A stretch of 64,000 nucleotides of DNA from Branchiostoma floridae. Its lineage: Eukaryota > Chordata > Leptocardii > Amphioxiformes > Branchiostomatidae. Below are positions 44,561-56,100 of this stretch, piece by piece. Below the pieces are notes generated by a model. The model made no database searches. It was not told where the DNA came from and worked only from the letters and a program-made list of their open reading frames with translations. Each line of letters opens with the position of its first letter. The stretch's first letter is position 1. Both the position numbers and the translations under genes were made by a program. Location of the stretch: positions 12,546,715-12,610,714 of the forward strand of contig NC_049990.1 of NCBI RefSeq assembly GCF_000003815.2, in the 5' to 3' direction.

Positions 44561-44617
44561 GCTGGATAGGACTGTTCACACTGGCTGTGGCCGGGATCGT
44601 TCGTGGGTGTTGTCTCA

Positions 44618-45951
44618 CTGCAGGGCAAGAAAGACATTATTATTGTTACCTCAGGCATTCGAAAGGCAAAGACAGAGAAATACTGTTTACGACAGTCTAG
44701 TAGCTATAATACAGTCTGTGTTAACAGTGTTTGCTTGCAACCTACGTAAAGTTGGTGAAGTCTGCCATCTCCGATTGCCCAGTTGTCTATGATTCTTTCC
44801 TATGAAATTGACGAGTCAACTGCAGCTGTTGTTATTGATTCTTCAACAGGCTTATATCGTGCTGTACATACACAGAAACCAGTCACATGTCATGTAAAAA
44901 ACACAAATCCGGGAACATGTTCTCAGACGATAAGCAGAATTGTACATCGTACACACCGGTTGTTCAACTCAAGACCCTTAAGTATTTAATTAGCTGACCC
45001 ACCTAGCCCCTTTAATTTCAGGTCAATACACAAAGGGCTGTTCCAATAAGGACAGAAGGGGGTTATGGGTGGAGAAGGGGTTAGGTGACAAGACAATAGG
45101 GAAATAGGGGTCAAGTTTTAACATGGTGAGACTGGAAGTCTGTGACGGCCAGCATTGGACAGAAGGGCATGCTTTGAAATCAACTGACAGGGGAATAAAA
45201 GTGAAAGTTCTTCAACCTGCTTCCACATATAATTTTTGGAACAGTCCAATGACAGAAAGAGCCCCCCACCCACTTTCACTCAACTCAGATTACAATCTTT
45301 ACACTAAAAATTCACACAATGAAATTTTGTGAATGGTTACCAACGGCTCCAATATAATGTGCTCTATCTTTTTTACATAATTTAACGAATACCAACCTAA
45401 ATCAAACCGTTGTCATTCACACATCAGCACAACCTGGCAACCTTGACTTGTTTGGAACGAACCACGGTATGCTAAAGGGGTTAGAAATGTTGGTAACGTT
45501 ATATGTTGTTGTTTTATACACGTTATTTTTATCATCAGTAATGTAACCTATCGATTTCAAGTTTGCTTCATTTACTTAGTTTTGTGAATTTTTCTCATTC
45601 TATATAATTTTAATTTGCGAATTTTCTGAACGCCAATAAAGATGTTTTATAAAATATTCCCCCCTCTAATTTTTTTCTGTTGAGCTTGTCCGGCCATTGG
45701 TGTTGCCGATCGTCAGATTTGAGATTTTTGAGCGGCAATTATCGGTGTTTTTCGCACATTTCTCACTTTAGGAAATAAACGGGTGCTAACAACTGAACTG
45801 GAAACATTTGTATATCCGTTTCTTCACATATTATGGCAAAAGTTTAACAAAAATCGTCTGAATTTTGGAGTGATATCTCGGGTAACCTCTGACCTCTCCT
45901 GGAACGCTTGCGCAGTGTTGGCTGAGGTTGAACAAGGAACTCCATGGGAAG
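44618..45951. promoter_or_regulatory. Divergent upstream region, TMCO3 (and microprotein) / DCUN1D
   Basis: Must contain the 5' non-coding exon(s) and promoter of the TMCO3-side transcript and the promoter and 5' UTR of DCUN1D. A reverse CCAAT (ATTGG at about 45694) and TTGCGCAGTG (about 45908) are possible promoter motifs; no TATA box is convincing. An inverted-repeat element (about 45034-45249) lies inside. No other coding content seen. Confidence 0.45.
45034..45249. repeat. Possible MITE with GGNCTGTTCCAA ends
   Basis: GGGCTGTTCCAATAAGGAC at 45035 is mirrored by TTTTGGAACAGTCC near 45234-45247. A similar end (GGACTGTTCCAAAT) occurs at about 31749. Confidence 0.45.
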
Positions 45952-48900
45952 ATGGTATGAGCTGCGCAATTCTTGGTATTTTTCCTTTCTACAACATTAC
46001 CTGACGTAATTTGATAGCGCTAAATAACACACACCACTCACCTTACCTTTTTGTCGTTCAAAGCACAAGCTGAAATCGTCGCAAAAGGAGAAAGTCCGCC
46101 AGTTCATCGCCTTTACTCAGACTGGTGAAAAGACCGCCATTTACTGTTTGTCACAAAACGACTGGAAACTCGACATCGCCTCGGACAACTATTTCCAGAA
46201 CCCAGAGGCGTACTACCGAGAACACAAGCCCGCCGTCGACAGAAAGAAGCTAGAGCAGCTTTTCAACCGATATAAAGGTGGGCACATGGCCTGTTTTGTC
46301 TTGATTTGAACACTAAACATCAACCATACTAGTCAGGTCATATTTTTGTAATCGTTGAGTCATCTTACTTTTCTTAGTGCAACAATCTTGAGCTAAGGAC
46401 ATCTGTGTTTGTTTTCGTCAATATTATTTTGGCCAAGGGTTGAAGTTCAGGATATTATAAGGTTATGACAAGACCGAGGACTAGGTTTGATATATGCACA
46501 ACTGTTTCGTGAAGTCAGTTGTTTGACAATTACAAAATTTATCAGTCCACTCCTGATGTCATTTATGAATTTTGAAGAAAAAACATAACACTGGTCTCAT
46601 ATGGCTGTTGTTAGATCTCAATATCTCTAGAAGTCTTTTTACCCCCTTATAGTTTATAGATTGTAAAAAAAATCGTCATGACACATTAATTAAAAAACAA
46701 TTTCAACCAAACCTAGATGACCTATTGAATTTTTAAAAAAATATGATTTGCATATACAAAGCAATGATTGTTATTTGTTACAACTGGCAGCAATACAGTC
46801 ACAGCAAGTTTATTGCCCTTATGAATATGCACATTACATGTGAATGTCTTAACCAAAATGCATAGTTTTTGTACCTGAAAGCCCAGAAAACTAAACTATA
46901 TTTTTGTGACATTTTCTGACAGAATCAAAGATGTTTGAGTGTTGTTTTTGATATCCTGCAAATTTGGTGATGACAGTGTGTCATTTTCCTTGCAGTTTAT
47001 CTTTGTATTACGACATATGATTATGAGAACCATTGAGCAACAACAACTAGACCATCTTTATTCACCCCTTTACCCTCTTAAACTTGTTCTTATTTTGAGA
47101 ATTTGATTATGATTCGATATCCAACTCTAGTAGGAGCTAGATTCAGTTACATCTGCTGGGACTTACTTTTGTGGTAGAAAAATTTGGATTTTCACTGATA
47201 AGTAGTACAGCAGTGATACATTGGAAATGCATATTGTATGTACATGTATGGATATGTGGATATGTGGTTATGAAAATATGTTTGTCTCATTTCTTCTTCA
47301 GATCCTCATGAAGAAGACAAGATTGGAGTGGAGGGGGTGGCCAGATTTTGCGATGACTTGAACCTGGACCCCGCCAGTAGAGCAGTTCTGGCCATAGCAT
47401 GGAAATTCAAAGCGGCAACACAATGTGAATTCACTAAAAAGGAATTCCTGGAAGGAATGACAGAGCTAGGGTGAGTTCTACCATTCATAGTGCTTTCATT
47501 CTTAGCTAGGCATCAGCCATCTGGAGGGATACATATTCTACCTTTCCTTACCATCTACAAGTTTTACGAAGGAAAAAGAAGATTAATAAAAGTTTGTGTT
47601 TAAGACCAAAAATGTTTTAGTGCAACCACAATATATGGACTGCACCAAATTGTCGCCAATTGTCATCTAGAATTGCAAATTTATAAAGACTTTTAAAAAA
47701 CTGGCAAAATAGCACGGTATAACACCATGTCTATGCTACTAATACTAGTGCAAAATGCCACAATTTATATATTTTATTATCTTACCTATGTAAACATCCT
47801 TTTATCACTGCAAATCTCTCTTTGATGCACTTTGAATCATTGAACATGAGTGTGATTTTCTGACCTTCATACACAAATGCCTTTTATGTCAGTGCGACTA
47901 CAAGGAAAATTGGCAAAGTTGGTGCAATTTTCTGGTGGCTAGTGCTATTTGGCACAGTCCAGTTTCGGTGCATGGTTTTAGAGGCAAAGTCACTTACAGG
48001 GCTCGAAATACTGGGTGCATGTGCACCCAGGTGCACCCAAAATTGGAGCTGTGCACCTAATTATTTTCTGTGGGTGCATAGGGTGCACCCAAATATTTTC
48101 TTAGGTTTATGTATGTAATACTAGTATACAACTTATTCTTGACATCTAAGTTAGAAAGATGATGGAAATGTCTGTCATGGTACTTGTTTAAGAATTTGAT
48201 AGCTTGTAACTAAGTTTTTTATTATTAGGCTATTACTTAAATTTAAGTGGTGCACCCAAAATTTTTTTAGTGCACCCAATTTTTTAAGCTGGGTGCACCA
48301 GTGCACCTAATCCCAAAAATGAATTTCGAGCCCTGCACTTAGGTGATGATGGACACTGGAAAAATTGTTGGGTTATGGTAGGGCTGTTAGACTCAAAGAC
48401 TAAATTAGAGCTAAAAGATTTGATTTGGGCAATAACATCAGAGGACATAATTATGTTTGGGCTTAGTCACTGTCAGCACTTAGTGGCTGGCCATCATATG
48501 CATCATCCAAGCCTATTGGGTAGGTATCTAAAGTCAATGTTGTGTTGTGACAGATTTTAAAGGGTAAAAAGATTAACATGGATTTTGTTGTTAAGTATTC
48601 AATTATGTGAATATCAAAATAAAAACATGTCATCTTTGCCACTGTAGCCATTGGGTAAACATAATAACTGCCCAAGGCTATGGAGGATAGGGAAGGATGG
48701 AGGAAGAGAGTCATGTCCATCCGTGCAACCAGCATGCCCGGATGATGATGATGAAACATAATAGCAGTAAATACTATATACTTTTTATGTAATAAACAAA
48801 TCTATATTAGTATTCAAGGTAAAAAAAATCTACGAGTTACAAATGATACTGGTAATCTAAACCAATCAAAATTTGCCTATCAATACACATATTTGTATAT

Positions 48901-51200
48901 TTTTGTCCATATTCATGTATATTGTCCCATGCAGGTGTGATGGAATGGAGAAATTAAAGAATAAACTTCCCATGGTTGAAAATGAACTCAAGGAGCCCAG
49001 CAGATTCAAAGATTTCTACCAGTTCACCTTCACCTTTGGAAAGAACCCAGGACAGAAAGGAATGGGTCAGTGTGTTTGTTTGTTTGTTTAACAAGTATGT
49101 ACCAAACATACTCTTCAGTCTGTCATCTGCAGGTCCCAGTAATAAAGTTGGTACAAAACATGACCAAGGTTTTCAGGGACAAGCACAGCTGATTTACATT
49201 GTCCAGCAGCTACCAACAATAAAAATTCAAAATCTAATAGTATTTTTCACATTTTGACTTTGAACATCACCAGTTCTATACTACATGTTTACATACAAAT
49301 TTGCAGTCACTTGATCTTGTTGACTTTGGCCCTCCACGGTTTTCTGTTTCTAGCATACAAGTATATGATAACAGGGGCATGTAATGTATCAGTTACCTGT
49401 AGTGCACACTGCCCTGTAACACTCAACACTACCTCATAACAAGTGACTCTACTACTGGAGACAATGTTTGAATCGTTAACTGTTGTTTGGGGTTGGTTGG
49501 TTTTCTTCCAGATTTGGAGATGGCCATTGCCTACTGGAACATAGTTCTGGCAGGAAAATTCAAGTTCCTAGATCTATGGATCAGATTTCTCAAGGTATGT
49601 TCAATTTCTTACCCTAAACATTGCAAGACACCCAACCTCATAATATACTGGTATTATTCTTGTCTATGGCTAGGTATTTATGTACTATGTTTTCCAGATG
49701 AGCTATCAGTACAACTTGTATTGACTGTACTTGTATTGTGTAAATGCATTTACTTTTGTGGTTGTTTTATTTCATGATACTTGGGAAAAAGAGGTTTTTG
49801 CAGTGTTTTGAATTCGTGTTTGAAGCTATTTTGATGTATAGTAGCCATACAAAGAAGACATATTCACAGAGGAGATATCTCCACTGGATTAAATCCATCA
49901 TGAAGGAGGAAAAGTTTTACGATATAGGGATTATTTCCTTTGCTAGGTTGTCAAAGTTATGTTCTTATCAATGTACTGGTAACGAGAAATAATGACATTG
50001 GCTGTTCTATCTTAGGAGCATCACAAGAGGTCCATACCTAAGGACACGTGGAACTTGCTGCTAGACTTCAGTAACATGATTGCAGACGACATGGGTAACT
50101 ATGATGAGGAAGGTTTGTACATGTCTATATTTATAAGGGGCATTGAGGGTTTGGGTACATCAACCTTGTACCAATGGAGTTAGATGTGTGGCTATGTGAA
50201 GAACAAAATACATTGCCTCTGCGAATATTTTCATCAAAAACGGTGTAGATCACTGGATAAAAAGTTCCTTGTATACAACAAAAAAGTTAATACCTTGCCT
50301 AGTTGTTGATGTCTGTTACTAAGCATTAACTCTTTAGTTGTGTACAAAGAACTTTTTTATCTTAAGGACATTACAGCTGCCTTTTGTTGTTTTTTGTTTG
50401 TTCCACATAAACTGGTAAACTGCTTTTAGGCATAACACACCAATTTTGTGTTCATGTGATTGTGACCAAACTGTACAGTTTGGCCCACTCACACCAGGCT
50501 GGACTCAAACTCTTTTTGATAAGTGGGATAGCTCTTCTCAAACATGAGACAGTGTACAAAATACTTTTCTGAGCCAGGTTACACAGTGTGCAACCTGGAG
50601 CAAAAACTAGGTTGCACAACAGAATTTCAAGTTGCACCACCTACAATTCTTTAATTTCTGAAAAAAAAGTACAATACATAGTACAAACATCATAACCTAT
50701 AACTATCATTTTCGGCTGATATGAAATGGAGCTGCCTCGGTCCATTTATTTCTTCCAAGTAAATTGACAACAAAATCGAGTTCTGAGGCACAAAATCTAA
50801 GTTGTCCCTGTGCAACCTGAGTTTAGAAGTAAGTTGCACCAAGCAAAAAGTGGTTGCAGTGTGCAAGTGTGTATTTTGCATGCTGATGAGACGGATTTAC
50901 GTCCAAGCTTATCAATAACTTGGTGCCTGTAAAGTAATTCATACCATCAGCAAAATTAATATAATTCTTTGCAACCATGGACCTCAGTTTTGAAGATTGT
51001 GTGTATGAATACAGCTCTGAAATCACATCTAGCTTGTAGCTTGCTACAACTTAACTTCTTAAAGTAAAACCAAGGAAGTCCCTCCTTGCCTAACCCTGTA
51101 TTGGATTCTGTGTTACGCCACAGGTGCCTGGCCAGTGCTGATCGATGACTTTGTAGAATGGGCCAAGCCATTTGTTCAGGGGAGGAGCACAACTGTCTGA
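45952..51200 (+). CDS. DCUN1D2: DCN1-like protein (DCUN1D1/2), cullin neddylation E3 co-factor
   Basis: Binds cullins and N-acetylated UBC12 and promotes NEDD8 transfer. Exons: 45952-45954, 46064-46277, 47302-47470, 48935-49065, 49512-49594, 50016-50112, 51124-51200 (stop TGA); 774 nt, 257 aa (human 259). The first exon contributes only the ATG (donor GTATGA), as in vertebrate orthologues. The protein starts [16 protein letters not shown], closest to DCUN1D2, then a UBA-like N-terminus ([17 protein letters not shown]) and the PONY/potentiating-neddylation domain: [105 protein letters not shown]. It is probably the pre-duplication orthologue of DCUN1D1 and DCUN1D2. Divergent from TMCO3. Confidence 0.96.
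47997..48335. repeat. MITE with CAGGGCTCGAAAT ends and CACTTA target duplication
   Basis: CAGGGCTCGAAATAC at 47997 and GAATTTCGAGCCCTG ending 48335 are terminal inverted repeats. The direct repeat CACTTA flanks both sides (47991-47996 and 48336-48341). The interior is built of GTGCACCCA blocks in both orientations. In a DCUN1D intron. The same family is at 53357-53689, with a fragment near 27888-27946. Confidence 0.85.
50405..50560 (-). repeat. SINE fragment followed by GGTTGCAC repeats
   Basis: Carries TAGGCATAACACACCA, GGCCCACTCACACCAGGCTGG and GATAAGTGGGATAGCTCT in the same order as the SINE at 42190. The tRNA-like head is missing. Just downstream (50575-50860) are scattered GCAACCTG / AGGTTGCAC blocks like a diverged inverted-repeat element. 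Confidence 0.4.
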
Positions 51201-51960
51201 CCATCCAATCACAGGCACCGAGAGATGACAAACTGGTGCTGAAGAGAACAAAAATATAGGACTTTCATATTGGCAAGAGGACTCTACTCTCCTGTAGAGT
51301 ACTCTGTGCTGTTTTCCTGGGGACAGACAAGCACTATCTGAATACTTGTGTCGGGTACTTCTATCTAAGTTTCACTGTCGAATTGTTAGTAGGCTATATG
51401 AGAATGTCCCTTGGCATGATTTACGTTTTATCAAATTTTGTTTCACACAGCTCTGTTGATGGTGGTAGCGTTTCTCCTCACGAAATGTAGTGTTTTATTT
51501 GTAGCCGTCACTTCCTGACTATCCCACAAGCCTACTGTCTAGTGGCCTTTTTTGTCAACTCAGAGGATAATACTAAAATAAAGCTTGTATCTTCCAGTTG
51601 TTCCTTGATGCTTGTTTGCATGTATGAGTTCCAGATGCATGGTGAGACAATACTGATGGAGTGTTGTTTTTAATATCCTCAGAAAATAGAAAACAATGGG
51701 ACTGTCACTCCTATGTAGCAACTCAAGCTGTGTTTCTGTGTTCTCGTGTATCCAGCTGACCACTGTCTTGCTTTCTGATGTATCGTTGGGTCAGATTTCA
51801 AAGACAGCCCCCTCCCAAAACGCTCCCTTGAAATGTTGAGTGTCAGTACTACGCTTATATTGGTATATCCATTGGTTGTATGATGGTCTTGATTTTTGTT
51901 GTAATCTCTCTATATTGGAGGTGTATGCAATAAAATCTTGACTATGCCTTTACATAATAA
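51201..51960 (+). other. Probable DCUN1D 3' UTR with two polyA signals
   Basis: No coding content. AATAAA occurs at 51577-51582 and again at 51929-51934, giving 3' UTRs of about 0.4 or 0.75 kb. Confidence 0.55.
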
Positions 51961-52237
51961 CTAGTGTCTGTTATGAATGGGCGTTGTGTGTTTATGTTGT
52001 TTGTTTGCTATCGCCAAGAAGGTTATGTTTTGGGTGCAGTTTGTGTGTGAAGTGCATAATGCGAGAAGCTGTGGATGGATTTTGTGATATTTTGGAGATG
52101 TGTTTAGTAGAACTGGTGTGCACACTGAGTGGTTGGGCTCAAAATGACCTGCAAGATATATATTGATCAAGTGGACTGTAAACACATGGACTACAACTTC
52201 ACATGCAGTAATACCACACCTGAAGATTTATTGCTAA

Positions 52238-53047
52238 AATCTTGAATATACAAAGTAATTCTTAAAGTATTTGCCAAATCCAGATATTGTCCTTCCATTG
52301 GTACAGTCAAACTTTGATACTACTCATGTGTGTGATTACTACACACACAGGAATGCATTTTTTTCTGCTCATAGTTTCCTATTCGTTAGTATTTTGTTCC
52401 TATAAAATTCTTGAGTAATGAGTTTCTCTACATCTAACGTCTAAGATATTACATCACACATAATTGAGAAAATGTTTTTCTTCTACAAGTATTGTGTCTT
52501 CTTCAAGCCATGGTGTTAACGCTTCGCAACCCTTATTTTAGGGAACCAAATGTCTTCTTGATCTTAGTCATGCTGCAAGTTTACTCACAATACATCTACA
52601 TGTACTGCTGTATATTTACTGGTAAAACCTTGAATATTGTATAGTGTATACAAAGTAATTCTTAAACTTAGAAGTATTTGCCAAATCCAGATATTGTCCT
52701 TCCATTGATACAGTCAGACTTTTATGCCATTCACGTGGGTGATTACTACACACACACACTCCCATGTTTTTGCTCATAGTTTCCTGTTCATTAGCATTTT
52801 GTTCATACATGTCTAAAGTCCATGAGTAATGAGTTTGTCTACATATGATACTATCTAAAACATGATATCACACTTAGTTGAGAAAATACTTTTCTTCAAG
52901 CCATGGTGTTAACACTTTGCACCCCTTATTTTAGAGAAGCATGAATTATGCCTTCTTCTGTTCATCAGTATTTTGTTCATATAAAATCCTTGAGTAATGA
53001 GTTTTTCTACATCTAACATTGTCTAAAATATGATCATATCACATTTT
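52238..53047 (+). repeat. Tandem duplication, ~2.3 copies of a ~385-bp unit
   Basis: Copy 1 (about 52238-52550) and copy 2 (about 52628-52935) share TTGCCAAATCCAGATATTG, GATTACTACACACACA, TGCTCATAGTTTCCT, GAGTAATGAGTTT and CAAGCCATGGTGTTAAC in order. A third partial copy (about 52950-53047) holds the TTTGTTCATA and GAGTAATGAGTTT blocks. Intergenic; no coding content. Confidence 0.85.
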
Positions 53048-53136
53048 TATGTATGCAGCTGTGTACAGACATGCCAGTGGCTCCATCCATGGAGGCAGGA
53101 CATCTACACAGGCTCAGCTGCAGGCTCTGTCTTTCC

Positions 53137-56100
53137 TCACATCTGGTAGGCTTTGTTGTCCATCCCTGAAGTAAAACAGTACCATTTAGGATATGGGTTG
53201 GAATGGTTTAATACCGGTAGGGGTGGGTACTGGTATGAAATGCTGCTTTACCAATCCACACAATCCTTAGCTGATGTCTTCAACACGTACAACAAGAACG
53301 TTTCCTCATCACTAGGACCAGATAGAGCACCTTACCGATAACCCTAACTCTGTTATCAGGGCTTAAAATACTTTTTTCTGCATACCTGCACTGGTGCAGG
53401 TAACATTGAAAATTACCTGCACCAGACAAATTTTACCTGCACCACTCTGAATTTAGGAAGTATGGATCATACTGGAATTGTTCAGGAACCATTGCTATTT
53501 TTTCTTTTATGCTTATTAGGCGGTAACAGTCAATGCAGCTACTAACAATTCACATACACCTACATCATAGCACATTTATGTATAAAAGCTAGTACATGGA
53601 CCAGTGCATTTTAGGTGCAGGTAGACATCAGAAATACCTCCAATTTTACCTGCACTAACCTGCATTTGCAGGTGGTATTTCGAGCCCTGGTTATACAATA
53701 GAAGCCAGTTGACTGCACAACGTAAAACTGCACACTTCTGTTAACTGCATGGAATCCCCAAATCCTGTTGTGGTGCTGTGTAGCTGGATAACTTCGCTTT
53801 GTTGCACCACCCGGATAATTGCACGAAATATGCTGGCAAATGGGATGTGTAATTAAACGGCTTCTACTGTACTTACCCATGACGTCCTCAGTCGGGGCCT
53901 TGGTGACCCATGCATTGCTCTTGGTCACCATAACCACGGCAGCAGCCAGCAGTAGGACACCCATCAGTGCCCCAGCGGATCCTATGGCCACCCCCACGGT
54001 GGGGAAGGCAGCAGCGTTTTTCCCCTCACCCCCTGTGGGGATGGTGTCATCTGTAGAATGGAACAGAACATACATGAAAAATGTAGACTTTTAGGTGGCA
54101 TCTCACTGCACTTGGGGCACTGGTGCGGCACTGTTGTGTTATTTTCGCCTATTTTTTTATCATTTAGATATTGTGTAATACGTAAAATTATGACTCAGAA
54201 GACAACAAAATACACAAAACATCAGAAAATTTGTTCTTTATCTCTGAAATTCCTCAATATTTTTTTTAACCCCGTTGTGCCGCACCGGTGCCCCAAGTGG
54301 CACTACGGGGTTAAAAACTGTGCATGCAGTGAGATACCACCTTTACAACCATGATGTACTTTAAGCCTAAAAGACGTGAGCTGGCTAAACACCAGTTTTT
54401 ATTTTAATCTTAAGGTCACTACAAAACTAGGGTCAAAAGGCACTCATGCTGTTAAAGAAGAACTGGGTGGATGAATGAGTGATTAGGAGTGCAATAATGA
54501 TTATAAGATAGTTGATATTGACATCAAGGACTTAGTTGGCCCATTTTCACTGTAGTTGTGTCTGGTATGCCTTTGCCGAGGAGGACACTTTTGGTATTGG
54601 GTTGCACTGTTCTTTATGAGCAGTACACAGAATTGCAATGTAAGATAATCATCAACATCGGCCTCCCAGTTCATATTTGATCCTGTATGGCTTTCCTATA
54701 GAAAAATATAACATGTCTTAAGTGCGACGAAAACATTGATGTCTTTTTTTAAGGATCTGTTGCCACTCTGATAGAATCTGAAGCTTCAGCAATAGATCTT
54801 ATAGAAAACATTAGTTATACTAAATTTAGTAGACTGATGACAGTGTTGTTGTTACTCTCTACCTGTTCCTTGACCGCTCAAGATACTAAACGGTCCCCCA
54901 GTGACAGACATTTGACGGTCATTGCTGCTTGTGCGTCGGAAACGGGCCTCCTCTACGGCATCTCTACGACGCCTAGCGGGGATGCATCCCTGCCTGCATC
55001 GGGAGTTTGGGTCATCCTTCGGACACACCACCATGGTGCAATGGAGATACACCTGTCATAGAAAGGAAAACACGGTAAATTGTCTTGATGCGATAGGTAT
55101 CATGATTGACATGCTTCTGGATCCTTTAACAAGTTGGCCATGGACTATCTCAAGTATAGAAGAGCATCCATTCTCTTACGCAGGGCTTCGTCCCAAGAGG
55201 GACCAGGCTGAGGGTCAGCCAATCAGAGAATCGGCTCTACCTAACAAAAACATTTAGGCAGTTGTCTGATTGGCTGGTTAGAGATCACACCCACAAAAGT
55301 GGAAATCTTAGCCCAGCTTAGCACAGCCAACTCGAAGTAAATTGCTCTTGTATGGAAACGGGCGAGGTTCTGCGTAAGAGTATTTCAGATAGATACAACA
55401 GTACGTGATACACATTTACAGCCTCACTACACCTTCATTACTACCCAACCATTACCCCACCACCAAAGCAATGTTCTTTGATTTCTACCGTACCAGACTG
55501 GGATCGACAGCGGCGGGGAAAGTGAAGGCCTTGATGGAGAAGTACAGGGCCATGTCCGTAGAACGGGCACTCTTCCTTTGCAGGGTTGGGTCGAGGTCGC
55601 ACCTGTAGCGGGACATTCAAGACTCAGAGGATGAAAATAAGTGACATACATCCCACAAAGGAATAATGATCCAGCATGAATATGATAACATGTAAATCTA
55701 ATACATCATTGTCAAAGGCAAACACACATATTTTCAACCTACTTACATTGTATGTCATGTCCCGAGTACCTACGTACTTAGGCCAATACATATTATGTAA
55801 CGCTCTAAAAAAATAGAGAATGTATTGTTTAATCTGTATATCACAGTATGTCAATACTTCATTTATGTCCATATTCTTTTAGCCGTAGACCTTAGACGAG
55901 ACGAGTATCATTGTATCAATTGATTTGTCATTTTTGCCTCACATTGTACCATGTACAAATGTCGTGCAATAAAGTTCATTCATTTATTTATTCTATCAAA
56001 AAAGTGTGGAATTGATCTTTAAGAGAATACAAACGACAGCCACTAGGTCCATAACATTGAGGACTGAAATGTTGCGATATCCCGATAGAACCGTGCTAAC

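Noticed and set aside
53059-53141. Plus-strand exon-like segment (TATGCAG ... GTAGGC)
   Set aside because: No plus-strand gene flanks it. The minus-strand reading gives the last ZP-gene exon (DNKAYQM, stop) in the correct phase.
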